DNA from: an uncultured Clostridia bacterium
GTDB lineage: Bacteria; Bacillota; Clostridia; Christensenellales; Borkfalkiaceae
DNA: 64,000 nucleotides
Direction: 5' to 3'
Assembly (NCBI GenBank): GCA_934254815.1
Contig: CAKQME010000008.1
Location: forward strand, 1 to 64,000
Shown here: positions 44,031 through 53,032 of the stretch, in pieces
Layout of the letters: every line of letters begins with the position of its first letter
Position numbering within the stretch: the first letter of the stretch is position 1
Notes under the pieces: model-generated
The model's database searches: none
The model's input: only the letters and a program-made list of their open reading frames with translations
What the model was told of the DNA's origin: nothing
Made by a program: the position numbers and the translations under genes

Positions 44031-46046
44031 ATGAAAAAATCGTTTATTAAATTTATATGTATATTGCTTGCGACGATAAGTTGTTTTTCGCTGTCCGGTT
44101 GCAAAAAGAATAACGACGGCGTAAAAACTATTGCAAAACCGGAGAATAAATCGACGCTTGAAGGCGTGCATAACCTTAATTTTACCGAAACCGCCGATTA
44201 TCTCGTCAAAAACGGAAAAACGGACTACGTTTTAGTCGTAAAAGCCAGAATGACGGATATCGAAAAGACCGCCAAAAACGAGTTTAAAACTCTTTTTAAG
44301 CAGGCTACGGGCATAAATATTCCCGAGGCGGTCGATACGGGGCTTACTCATACTTCTTCCGCAAAATATATTTCGATAGGAGAAAACGAGTTATTCAAAA
44401 CCGCGGATATCACCTTTGATAAATCGGCGTTGACGGAGGACGGGGTAAGAATAATAACCAAGGATAAATCGGTGTATATTTTAGGCGGCGGACAATACGG
44501 TACGCTTTACGCCGTATACGATTTTATGCAACTTACTTTCAATTACGAGCAGTATTATCTCGACTGTATGGAGATAGATACAAACGTTACCGAAAAGAAG
44601 TTGTATAATTACGACGTAACCGATATTCCCGATATACTTCGCCGCAGCACGAATTACGGATTTTTGACCCAGGACTTTAAAAACCGTCTGCGTATGCCGC
44701 TTTATTCGGGCAGTTATCTTTTGCCGATACACGAAAAGATGACTTCGGACGGCAAGGCGGACAGGACTTCTCCGTCGGCAACCGTTCACAATTCGAGTAA
44801 ATATTTACCGCGTACCGATCCCGAATATTCCGGACACTCCGAATGGTTCGGCGACGCGGGCGACGTTTTGTGTTATACCGCTCACGGCGACGAGCGGGAG
44901 TTTAACCTTATGGCTTTGGCTTGCGCCGAAAAAATCGAGGCGTCGCTCATGACGTATACCACGGATTTATATCCTAATATGAACGCCGTCAGTCTTACTG
45001 TAGAAGATAACAACGATACCTGTTCCTGCGATACCTGCTCAAAAGCGGTTGCCGAGTACGGTTCGCCCGCGGCGACTCTGATAATATTCATAAACAAAGT
45101 CAACGAATATTTAAGGGTATGGCTCGAAGAAAATAAAGACAACGCGTTATATTACAGAGATGATTTCGAGTTGGTGTTTTTCGCGTACAATTCGTTTGCG
45201 ATCGCGCCCGCGAAGTGGGACGATGCGCAGAACGCTTACGTTCCCAACGCCCCCGAACTTAAACTCGATAAGGGCGTTTCGGTATGGCTCGCGCTTATGA
45301 ATATGCTCGAAGAAGAGTTGAATATGTACCACGAAAAGAACGACAACGGTCGTATTCAGATAGCAAAGTGGGCGTCTATATCCGATACCATGTGGTTCTG
45401 GACGTACAGCACCAATTTTCAGAATTATTTGTACTTCCACGACGGATTTTCGCTTTTCAACGCGGAAGGGTATAAGTATTTCGCCTCCTTCAACGCGACG
45501 TATTATTATCAGAATTCGCAGTCTTATCAGACGGGTGCGTCCACGGGCTTTAACGCGCTGAGTATATATCTGCAATCTAAACTTACGTGGAACACTTCGC
45601 TTAATACCGAGGAACTAGTGGACAGGTTTATGAACGCCATGTATAAAGACGCCGCGCCGATTATGAAAAACATGCTCGAATCCATGCGGTTGCACAACGC
45701 GAAATACAAAAAGGAAACCGAGTACGTAAGCAGCGTTGCCAATCCTATGAACTTTCCGTACGCTACGCTTAAATCGTGGCTGGATATGTGCGACGAGGCG
45801 TTGAGTGCGATCGCGTTTTATAAAACCACCGATCCCGCCGCTTACGAAACGCTCAAAACCCATATAGATATAGAATGGATTTTCCCCGCTTACGCTACTT
45901 TGCAGTTGCGCTCGGATTACCTTACGCAAGATAAGTTGAGTGTGCTGAAAGCAAGGCTGAAAGAAACGGGATTAAGGCTCGGCGTGTCGCGCTTTAAGGA
46001 AATCGAGCCCGACGGCGCGTTTACAGACTACCTGAATTCGCTGTAA
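44031..46046 (+). CDS. DUF4838-family lipoprotein, probable glycosidase-like
   Basis: The 671-aa product has a lipoprotein signal (LLATISCFSLSGCKK; lipobox LSGC near residue 24). The GH20b/alpha-glucuronidase-like N-terminal domain (KNEFKTLFKQATG, YISIGENELF, GGGQYGTLYAVYDFM) is followed by the DUF4838 core with a cysteine pair region DNNDTCSCDTCSKAV near 325 and DTMWFWTYSTNFQNYLYFHDG near 450. DUF4838 proteins occur in polysaccharide loci and resemble glycosidases, but activities are not firmly established. It is anchored outside the cell and is a paralogue of the 3' half of the split protein at 34660-37236. Confidence 0.82.
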   Translation: MKKSFIKFICILLATISCFSLSGCKKNNDGVKTIAKPENKSTLEGVHNLNFTETADYLVKNGKTDYVLVVKARMTDIEKTAKNEFKTLFKQATGINIPEAVDTGLTHTSSAKYISIGENELFKTADITFDKSALTEDGVRIITKDKSVYILGGGQYGTLYAVYDFMQLTFNYEQYYLDCMEIDTNVTEKKLYNYDVTDIPDILRRSTNYGFLTQDFKNRLRMPLYSGSYLLPIHEKMTSDGKADRTSPSATVHNSSKYLPRTDPEYSGHSEWFGDAGDVLCYTAHGDEREFNLMALACAEKIEASLMTYTTDLYPNMNAVSLTVEDNNDTCSCDTCSKAVAEYGSPAATLIIFINKVNEYLRVWLEENKDNALYYRDDFELVFFAYNSFAIAPAKWDDAQNAYVPNAPELKLDKGVSVWLALMNMLEEELNMYHEKNDNGRIQIAKWASISDTMWFWTYSTNFQNYLYFHDGFSLFNAEGYKYFASFNATYYYQNSQSYQTGASTGFNALSIYLQSKLTWNTSLNTEELVDRFMNAMYKDAAPIMKNMLESMRLHNAKYKKETEYVSSVANPMNFPYATLKSWLDMCDEALSAIAFYKTTDPAAYETLKTHIDIEWIFPAYATLQLRSDYLTQDKLSVLKARLKETGLRLGVSRFKEIEPDGAFTDYLNSL

Positions 46047-46079
46047 ATATCTTGCGTGAGTAATTTAAAGGAAACGAAT

Positions 46080-49000
46080 ATGAAAAAGACTTTAAAAAAT
46101 AAATTCGTCGGCGTGCTTTTCGTCGCGATAATATGTTCCTTTTGCGTAGTCGGGGCGAGTTGCAAAAAAGGCGGCGGTAATCAAAGCGGCTCTTCCTCGC
46201 AATCGGAAGTTGCGCTCACCCTCGACAAAGCGCAGGCAACCGTCGTTTTAGGCGACGAATTATACCTTAAAGCAGATTATAGCGGCGCGGAAGATTCGTC
46301 GCTCGTCTGGACGACGGATAACGAGGCGGTAGCCTCTGTCGATAACGGCAAAATAACGTCCAACTCCGTCGGCAGCGCGATTATCACTGCAACTTACGCC
46401 GATAAGTCCGAGCAATGCTCGGTTACGGTTACGACGAACGATATGCTGCCTACTTTGTCGTTCGAGGGCGTTCCCGACGAAGAAAACGTAACCGTAAGTT
46501 TTTCTGACAAATTGAACTTCAACCCGCACGTAAGGTTTAACGGAAAATCGTTTACGGACGGCTCGTTCAGCGTGAGCGTATCCGATTCGTCGGTGGGGAC
46601 TTACGAAAACGGCGTGTTTACGCCCGTTGCCGCAGGCGAAACCGAACTTAAAATAAACGGTAAGTGGCGCGGAATAGAAGGTCCTTGTTTAAATAAAGCG
46701 ATAACCGTTAAAGTTATAAACGAGTTGAGCGTCGTTGTAAACGGAGGTCTTACAAGCAGCGTTTCGCTTTACACCGCGCAGACCCACGGCGGCAAAACTT
46801 ACGACGTATCTTATCCGTTCGCGGTTACCGCGCAGGAAAACGGAAAGGATATAGAATATTCCGTGGCGGTAAGTTCGGGCGTTGACGTCGTTGCTTACGA
46901 CGAGCAAAACAAGACCGTAAACGCGCTTAAATACGGCTCGGCGGTAATCACGGTTTCGTTTAAAGACGGAAACGGCGAGGCAGGCACGCTTAACGTACCC
47001 GTTACGGTTACTCGTCCCGTCGCCGAATACGAGGAAGTAGTAGAGTATTTTTCGGCTGTGGACGGAGATATTCCCGTAGACGAAATTTTCGGTAAAACCG
47101 CAGATATAAAAGACGCTTATTGCGAAGGCAAAGAACTGACGGTCGAAAACAACAGAATACTCGGCGTAAACGCTAAACGGAACGCCGCAACGGAAGAGGT
47201 CTTGACCGTTTACGACGACACCGTGGGCTACACCGTAAAAGTCGTTGCGTATACGAAAGTAATAAAAGAAGAAAGCGATCTGTCGGCGTTTAATTCCGAC
47301 TTTGACGGATTTGTCGTTTTATCGGGAGATATAGAGTGTTCGGGAACGAATACTTTGTGCAATAAAGGCACGTTTAAAGGAGTGTTCGACGGCAACGGCT
47401 ATTTGATTAAAAAAGCGAAATTTTCCGCCGACGCGTCCGGCGGCGGACTTTTCGGAATAATAGGCAATAACGCGGTTATCCGCAACGTTGGCATAGTCGA
47501 CGCGGATATGTCGCCGTATAATTCGGCTATACTTGCGGGCTGCTCCAAAACACAATATAACACGGGCGCGTCAATCGAAAATATTTACGTCAAAGTGGCA
47601 AAAGCGGGTTCTCGCCCGGGCGTTCTTATGTGGCAGCGTGGCCCGTGGGACGTTATAAACAACGTGCTTATCGACGCATCGTGTTTTGCAACTTCGGGTT
47701 TCGGTACGGCTTACGGAACCATGTTTGCGTCGGATAATTACGCAGTTGCGGACAGCGGCAGAAACTGGGCGAAAAACGTGGCGAATATAACTAACGTATA
47801 CGTCGTTGCAAAGGACGGCGTGCCGTTATCGGATAACGTTGCGTACAGCAAAAACTATCCCGCAAAAATCTACGCTTTTAACGACGGAAAAACCGACGAC
47901 GCGACGAAAAACGAATACGTTTATACGGGCGTTAAGCGTTACGCCGACGCCTACGCCTTAGCAGGCGCGATAAACAAGATCGGCGACGACGAAAATTACT
48001 GGACTATTACCGAAACGACTGTCGAGTGGAAAGGCAAACTGCCCGAATTCGATACCGTCGATTACGATAAAACGGTTGAATTTTCCGCGCTTGACGGCGA
48101 TTTGCCCGTGGCGGACATTTTCGGTAACGAAAACGCCGTTATTACCGAGGCTTATCAGGGCGGAACTTCGCTCCACGTAGTAAATAATAAAGTGTTGGGC
48201 GTAGCGACAAGGAACGACGGAGTAACCGAAACTTCTATCGTGGTTTGCGGCGCGACGGGTAAATACAAGGTTAAACTCAACGCTTATACCAAGATTATCG
48301 ACGAAGAAAGCGATTTCTCGGTGTTCGACGTTTCGGGCGGCGCGGTAAACGGCTGTTACGTTCTCGGCGGCGACGTCGTGTGTAAAGGCGAAATCGAATG
48401 GAAAAACGTTTCGGCGGATAAAAACAGTAAGTATTTTAACGGAATATTCGACGGGCGCGGACATAAAATCATAGGTATCAGAGTCGGAGAAAGAGGTCTT
48501 TTCGGCGCGCTCGGTAACGAGGCAGTTATAAAGAACGTCGCGTTTACAGATTCGATTTTGTCCGACGCGGAAGAATGGAAATATACTCCGTTTCTGGCTT
48601 ACAATTCTGCCGCCGGGGATAAATCTTCGTCGAAAATAGAAAACGTATATCTTCAATTTAAAAACTTCAGGGAAGCGAAAGGCGGCAATCGCGGCGCGGG
48701 CTTGCTCTTTGACTATAATGCCAATATCACGATAAAAGACGTTATAGTCGAAATTAAAACGACTAACTTCAACCCCACGCCCCAATTCGGTTACGGAGCG
48801 TTATTCGCTCAGGATAAAGTTCACGGCGCGGCAAGCAACCTTATAAACGTAAAAGTCGTTTCCGTAGTTATGCCTATGGCTATGATTACCGACGTGGATC
48901 TGGCAACGGGCATTGCTAAAAACAGTTGGGCGACTTACGCCGGCAACGATAAAGAATCGGCGGGCAAATTGTCCAAAGAGCAATACTATTATTACCAAAC

Positions 49001-49103
49001 CGTAACCCGTTACGACAGTATGTCGGCGTTGTGTGCCGCTACTGATAAAGTGGGCAACTGGAAAGTAACCGCGGACGGCGCGGTGTGGGAAGAAAACGCA
49101 TAA
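46080..49103 (+). CDS. Large lipoprotein with Big2 domain and two beta-helix modules
   Basis: The 1007-aa protein starts at ATG 46080 behind AAAGGAAACGAAT and has a lipobox-type signal ending VVGASC (near residue 24). A bacterial Ig-like Big2 domain follows (LTLDKAQATVVLGDELYLK ... about 45-125). Then two copies of a roughly 344-residue unit appear: EYFSAVDGDIPVDEIFG at about 322 and EFSALDGDLPVADIFG at about 666, each with a GLUG-like beta-helix core (FKGVFDGNGYLIKKAKF; FNGIFDGRGHKIIGIRV). It is probably a surface glycan-binding protein; no catalytic site is seen. Confidence 0.72.
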   Translation: MKKTLKNKFVGVLFVAIICSFCVVGASCKKGGGNQSGSSSQSEVALTLDKAQATVVLGDELYLKADYSGAEDSSLVWTTDNEAVASVDNGKITSNSVGSAIITATYADKSEQCSVTVTTNDMLPTLSFEGVPDEENVTVSFSDKLNFNPHVRFNGKSFTDGSFSVSVSDSSVGTYENGVFTPVAAGETELKINGKWRGIEGPCLNKAITVKVINELSVVVNGGLTSSVSLYTAQTHGGKTYDVSYPFAVTAQENGKDIEYSVAVSSGVDVVAYDEQNKTVNALKYGSAVITVSFKDGNGEAGTLNVPVTVTRPVAEYEEVVEYFSAVDGDIPVDEIFGKTADIKDAYCEGKELTVENNRILGVNAKRNAATEEVLTVYDDTVGYTVKVVAYTKVIKEESDLSAFNSDFDGFVVLSGDIECSGTNTLCNKGTFKGVFDGNGYLIKKAKFSADASGGGLFGIIGNNAVIRNVGIVDADMSPYNSAILAGCSKTQYNTGASIENIYVKVAKAGSRPGVLMWQRGPWDVINNVLIDASCFATSGFGTAYGTMFASDNYAVADSGRNWAKNVANITNVYVVAKDGVPLSDNVAYSKNYPAKIYAFNDGKTDDATKNEYVYTGVKRYADAYALAGAINKIGDDENYWTITETTVEWKGKLPEFDTVDYDKTVEFSALDGDLPVADIFGNENAVITEAYQGGTSLHVVNNKVLGVATRNDGVTETSIVVCGATGKYKVKLNAYTKIIDEESDFSVFDVSGGAVNGCYVLGGDVVCKGEIEWKNVSADKNSKYFNGIFDGRGHKIIGIRVGERGLFGALGNEAVIKNVAFTDSILSDAEEWKYTPFLAYNSAAGDKSSSKIENVYLQFKNFREAKGGNRGAGLLFDYNANITIKDVIVEIKTTNFNPTPQFGYGALFAQDKVHGAASNLINVKVVSVVMPMAMITDVDLATGIAKNSWATYAGNDKESAGKLSKEQYYYYQTVTRYDSMSALCAATDKVGNWKVTADGAVWEENA

Positions 49104-49118
49104 GCGGAGTTGATATTT

Positions 49119-50612
49119 ATGAAACTTAATTTTAACGACTACAAGGACAAAGTATACGCCTGTTGGCTCGGTAAAAATATGGGCGGAACGATAGGCGCGC
49201 CTTACGAGGGTAAACGCGAGGTCTTGGATATAAAAGGTTTTGCGACTAAAAAAGGCGAGGTTTTACCCAACGACGATTTAGACTTGCAACTCGTATGGCT
49301 GCACGCCGTCGAATTCGAAGGTCCTCGTAATATTACTTCCGAGGTCTTGGGCGAATACTGGCTTTCGTTTATTACGGGTTACTGGAACGAGTACGGAATT
49401 GCCCGTCGCAATATGGAAAAGGGCGTTGTGCCTCCGCTTTGCGGCGACTTGCAAAACCCGTGGAAACATTCCAACGGGGCGTGGATAAGAACGGAAATCT
49501 GGGCGACGCTCGCCCCTGCGTATCCCGATCTTGCCGTTAGGTTCGCTATCGAGGACGCGAAAGTCGACCACGGCTTCGGCGAGGGTACTTATTCTGCCGC
49601 GTTCGTCGCGGCGATTGAAAGCGCGGCGTTCGTCGTTTCCGATCTGAAAAAACTTATCAAAATAGGTCTTGCCAAAATACCCGAAGATTGCCGCACCGCC
49701 AAAACCGTTAAATTCGTTCTGGAAAGTTACGAAAAAGGCGTAAAACCTGTCGAAACGCGTAACGCCGTTCAGAAAATGAACGCCGATATAGGCGACGGGT
49801 GGTTTCAGGCTCCGTCCAATATAGGTTACGTCGTCATAGGCTTGCTGTACGGCGAGGGCGACTTTAAAAAGTCGGTGCTTACCGCCTTGAATTGCGGCGA
49901 CGATACCGACTGTACGGCAGGAACGGTAGGCGCGATTTTCGGGCTTATGCACGGTACGGCGGGCATACCTAAAGACTGGCGCGAATATATAGGCGACGAT
50001 ATCGTTACGGGTACGATAAACGCGTGTTTGTCTTTCCCGAGAGTTAAAACCTGTACCGACCTTACGGAAAAGGTCTCGTCGCTTGCGCCGTCGGTGCTTA
50101 GGTTTAACCGTATGAACGCCGTAACGGTAGAACTCGGTAATTCTTTCGAGTGCGACGATAATGAAATCGAAAAATTCCTTTTGCCTTACGGCAAGTGCGA
50201 AGAAACCGACCCTATGCGCGCGTCGCTTTTCAGTTTAAAAGAAAATACGTTGCAAAAAAAGGTCGGCGCGGTTACGGCAATCGTCGGTTGTAAAGAGGGT
50301 TTCGTTATATCTGCAGGGCAGGAAAAAACTCTTGAAATAAGAATTTTAAATAACGTTAAGGCTTACGGAAATTTACCGCACACGGTGAGAATAAAACTGT
50401 GGCTGCCCGAAGGTATAACCGCCGATAAGACGGAATTCGATATTTTCGCGCCGCAATGGACGCCTTTTACGCTCGATTGTATTTCCGAGATAAAAGAGGT
50501 TAAATTAAAAGCGGAAACGTTGTTCAAAGCGATAAACGAAGTTTTGCTGGAAGTTTCGGTCGTGGGCGGCTATTCGCGGGAATTTATTCCGTTAAAGTTT
50601 GTCGTGGAATAA
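49119..50612 (+). CDS. ADP-ribosylglycohydrolase-fold protein
   Basis: This 497-aa protein has the family's metal-site pattern: CWLGKNMGGTIGAPYEG at residues 13-29, PNDDLDLQL near 50, and NCGDDTDCTAGTVGAIFG near 265, where clustered aspartates bind two magnesium ions. The last 160 residues form a separate beta domain not found in minimal hydrolases. There is no signal peptide. Members of this fold are frequent in carbohydrate loci, where some act on glycosides rather than ADP-ribose, so the name describes the fold. ATG 49119 is chosen over an upstream TTG because GCGGAG is well spaced. A decayed copy of its 3' end lies at 52316-52375. Confidence 0.82.
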   Translation: MKLNFNDYKDKVYACWLGKNMGGTIGAPYEGKREVLDIKGFATKKGEVLPNDDLDLQLVWLHAVEFEGPRNITSEVLGEYWLSFITGYWNEYGIARRNMEKGVVPPLCGDLQNPWKHSNGAWIRTEIWATLAPAYPDLAVRFAIEDAKVDHGFGEGTYSAAFVAAIESAAFVVSDLKKLIKIGLAKIPEDCRTAKTVKFVLESYEKGVKPVETRNAVQKMNADIGDGWFQAPSNIGYVVIGLLYGEGDFKKSVLTALNCGDDTDCTAGTVGAIFGLMHGTAGIPKDWREYIGDDIVTGTINACLSFPRVKTCTDLTEKVSSLAPSVLRFNRMNAVTVELGNSFECDDNEIEKFLLPYGKCEETDPMRASLFSLKENTLQKKVGAVTAIVGCKEGFVISAGQEKTLEIRILNNVKAYGNLPHTVRIKLWLPEGITADKTEFDIFAPQWTPFTLDCISEIKEVKLKAETLFKAINEVLLEVSVVGGYSREFIPLKFVVE

Positions 50613-50627
50613 TAAAGGGATTTAATT

Positions 50628-52310
50628 ATGAAAAAACTATTCAGTTTGATTTTGGCGATAGTTATATTTTGTTCGCTTGCGTGTTGTAAGGGCGGCGGAA
50701 ACAGTCAAAGCGGCAGTTCGGGCGAGGTTCATACGCACGAATATACGCTCGTAAAACCCCAAAAATCCACTTGTTCGGAAAACGGGCATATAATTTACTA
50801 TACTTGCGATTGCGGAAAGATTTTCGTTAAAAGGGGCGCGATATACGTAGAAACGACGCCCGACGCGGTATTGTTGAATAAAACGGAACATAGTTTTACC
50901 GGCGAGGTGGTTTCCGATAAGTATTTTAAAGAGGAGGCGACCGAAGAAAGTCCGCAGACTTTTTATAAGTCCTGCGCTTTGTGCGGCGAAAAAAGCGTTG
51001 CCGATACTTTTACGTTCGGCAAGACTCTTGCGGAGTACGCAGAAGAGGAAAAATCGCTCTATGCGCCGACTAATTTGACGATGACTTTATACGACGCGGC
51101 AAATTGCGTTTACGGTTTTACCTGGAATACCGAGGTTATGCCCGCAAGACCCGTGATTACCGTGAAAAAGGTTGCGAGCGGCGAAGAAAAAGCGTTGCGC
51201 GCCGAATTTGCCGTTGCAAATTCGTTTAAATCGGAGGGCGGTCGCGACGTAGGCGTAAATTATTATTCCTGTAAAGCAAAAATCTGCCTGGAGCCGAATA
51301 CCGAATACGTTTATTCCGTGGGCGATAAATATCTGAATACTTATACCGAAAAAACGAGTATAAAGACGGTTGACGCCGCGGAAACGGGAAGTTGGAAGTT
51401 CGTTCACGTCAGCGACTCGCAGACGGAGGGAAACGTTGCGGACGGCGGCTCGGGTACGGGCAACGCGTTTTCGGACGTGTTAAAAAGCGTAAGCGGCTTA
51501 TCCGGTTTAAGATTTATGGTCCACACGGGCGACGTGGTCGAATATTCAAAATATCAGAGTTACTGGACAAATATGCTTAACGCAAACATAAAGTATTTGT
51601 CGAAAATTCCCGTAATGACGATATCGGGCAATCACGAAACGACTTATAAAAACGGCGTAAACGAAACGTTTAATCGGTTTAACTATAAAATACCTCAACA
51701 ACAAACCGATCTCGGGTTTTATTATTCGTTTTCGTATGCAAACGTTAAGTTTATAATGCTTAACACCAACAGGCTGGATAATTTAAAACTTACCGCCGAT
51801 CAATATAACTGGCTTGAAAACGAACTTAAAAACAAGACCGAAAAATGGACGGTAGTTACCATGCACAATCCTATGTATTCGGTGGGAAAATACGGGTCTA
51901 ACGCTGGCAATAACGCGATTGCGCGCGCTCTTACGGAGCAACTTTCGGGGCTTTTCGCCCGCTGTAAGGTGGACGTGGTATTGCAGGGACACGACCATAT
52001 GATTTCGAGAACTCACCCGATAAACGCCGAAGGAAAGGCAACGGGCGAAAACGTTGACGAGATTGACGGAATAAATTATATAAACAATCCCGGCGGCGTT
52101 ATATACGTTATGGACGGACCTGCGGGCAACCAGGCGCGCAGCGAAATTTTCGGACACGACGAGTCGCTTTACGCTTACGCACAAGCCTCGCAGGCGAGTT
52201 CGTGGGCGGAATTCGAGGTTTCGGGCGATAGACTTACCGTAAAAGTAAAAACCGCCTACACGGGATCGTCCACCGATATTATCGCTTGGGGCATAAAAAA
52301 ATCGTCGTAG
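50628..52310 (+). CDS. Secreted calcineurin-like metallophosphoesterase lipoprotein
   Basis: The 560-aa protein has a lipobox-type signal (IFCSLACCKGGG, Cys near residue 19-20). A cysteine-containing module with TCDCGKIF and SCALCGEKS follows to about residue 130, then an FN3-like domain as in purple acid phosphatases, then the metallophosphoesterase core with HVSDSQ (257), HTGDVVEY, SGNHET, TMHNPMY and QGHDHMISRTH (metal ligands). The first ligand motif is D-S-Q rather than D-x-H, as in PAP-like and YkoQ-type relatives. It would act outside the cell, perhaps on phosphorylated or sulfated glycan. It is the last gene of the island cargo. Confidence 0.87.
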   Translation: MKKLFSLILAIVIFCSLACCKGGGNSQSGSSGEVHTHEYTLVKPQKSTCSENGHIIYYTCDCGKIFVKRGAIYVETTPDAVLLNKTEHSFTGEVVSDKYFKEEATEESPQTFYKSCALCGEKSVADTFTFGKTLAEYAEEEKSLYAPTNLTMTLYDAANCVYGFTWNTEVMPARPVITVKKVASGEEKALRAEFAVANSFKSEGGRDVGVNYYSCKAKICLEPNTEYVYSVGDKYLNTYTEKTSIKTVDAAETGSWKFVHVSDSQTEGNVADGGSGTGNAFSDVLKSVSGLSGLRFMVHTGDVVEYSKYQSYWTNMLNANIKYLSKIPVMTISGNHETTYKNGVNETFNRFNYKIPQQQTDLGFYYSFSYANVKFIMLNTNRLDNLKLTADQYNWLENELKNKTEKWTVVTMHNPMYSVGKYGSNAGNNAIARALTEQLSGLFARCKVDVVLQGHDHMISRTHPINAEGKATGENVDEIDGINYINNPGGVIYVMDGPAGNQARSEIFGHDESLYAYAQASQASSWAEFEVSGDRLTVKVKTAYTGSSTDIIAWGIKKSS

Positions 52311-52315
52311 TTAGA

Positions 52316-52375
52316 ATTTCGGTCATAGGTAGTTTCGCGGGAATTTATTCCGTTAAAGTTTGTTGTGGAATGATA
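52316..52375 (+). pseudogene. Decayed copy of the 3' end of the ADP-ribosylglycohydrolase gene
   Basis: About 58 bases, including the near-identical core TTCGCGGGAATTTATTCCG, match the last 60 bases of the gene ending at 50612, with a few substitutions and a one-base loss that breaks the frame. It sits directly behind the metallophosphoesterase stop, which implies that this gene was inserted into, or duplicated beside, a former copy. Confidence 0.75.
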
Positions 52376-52385
52376 TATTTTAAAA

Positions 52386-52427
52386 ACGCGCTTATGCCGT
52401 CTATAGCGGCATAAGCGCGTAATTTTT
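52386..52427 (+). terminator. Terminator of the glycan operon
   Basis: A perfect 14-bp stem (ACGCGCTTATGCCG against CGGCATAAGCGCGT, 52386-52420) is followed by AATTTTT. Confidence 0.9.
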
Positions 52428-52509
52428 AAATGAAAGCGAGATGCTCGATTACGGATATGAAAAATTGATTCAGATAGTATGACGGAATTGAGCCTATTGC
52501 CGTAGTTGC

Positions 52510-52538
52510 TTGACAATATAGTGCGAATATGTTATAAT
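52510..52538 (+). promoter_or_regulatory. Perfect consensus promoter before a broken gene
   Basis: TTGACA (52510-52515), 17 bp, TATAAT (52533-52538). The -10 is inside the left arm of an inverted repeat, GTTATAATTCATTTGAAA (52531-52548) against TTTCAAATGAGGTTATAAC (52571-52589), so the transcript begins with a hairpin that would overlap the ribosome binding site. Confidence 0.8.
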
Positions 52539-52590
52539 TCATTTGAAAGTTGGTCGATATTTCAACCTATTTTCAAATGAGGTTATAACA

Positions 52591-52805
52591 ATGAATAGAA
52601 TTAGACGGGAAAGTTACTTCAATCTGCGCTTAATATCGACGATAAAAACAAAGAGAAAACCGAACTTCGTCCGTTGCTGTCTGCTCGCGATTTCTTTAAG
52701 AAAGTCGTTATTACTAAAACCCGTATGAAACCGTGGGTTGACGATAACGGGATTTTCCATATCGGACTTTACGATTTTCTGTTAGAAAAAGACTGCTTAC
52801 GGTAA
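52591..52805 (+). pseudogene. Frameshifted small gene near the right end of the island
   Basis: ATG 52591 is preceded by GAGG and a perfect promoter. The frame begins MNRIRRE and then runs off into basic low-quality sequence. A neighbouring frame encodes a plausible continuation: LLQSALNIDDKNKEKTELR, then LLSARDFFKKVVITKTR, ending IGLYDFLLEKDCLR with TAA at 52803-52805. A one-base shift near 52610 would join them into about 70 residues. I do not recognise the product. It lies just inside attR, so it may be a regulator of the island. Confidence 0.5.
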
Positions 52806-52823
52806 AGTCAACGGCGTAAAATT

Positions 52824-52854
52824 TGGGAGTGATTTTGGGAGTAAATCAGAGAGT
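52824..52854 (+). repeat. Integrase arm-type sites, right end
   Basis: TGGGAGT at 52824 and 52836 and a weaker AGAGAGT at 52848 repeat at 12 bp, mirroring the spacing and orientation of 18251-18281. They lie about 75 bases before attR. Confidence 0.65.
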
Positions 52855-52930
52855 AAAAACCGAAAATTATCGAAAATCGCTGTGTTTGCGTTAAAATTGC
52901 TTATTTTTATATCTTTTTTGGGGTTGAATG

Positions 52931-52980
52931 ACGGACTCTGACTCCGTCATTCGGGAGTTCAAATCTCTCTACCCCAGCCA
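52931..52980 (+). repeat. attR core of the tRNA-Gln island
   Basis: Fifty bases are identical to the 3' half of tRNA-Gln (18113-18162), including the encoded CCA. Only the anticodon arm, variable region, T-arm and 3' acceptor strand are present, so it is not a functional tRNA. Confidence 0.95.
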
Positions 52981-52986
52981 AGAGGG

Positions 52987-53032
52987 AATAATACGAACTA
53001 TGAAGCAAATTCACGGTTCGTATTATTTTTTA
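52987..53032 (+). terminator. Displaced native terminator of tRNA-Gln
   Basis: AATAATACGAAC (52987-52998) pairs with GTTCGTATTATT (53016-53027) and is followed by TTTTACG. It starts six bases after the attR CCA and would have ended the tRNA transcript before the island inserted. Confidence 0.8.

Noticed and set aside
52931..52980. Second tRNA-Gln gene
   Set aside because: Only the 3' half of the tRNA is present; the 5' acceptor strand and D-arm are missing, so it is an attachment-site repeat.
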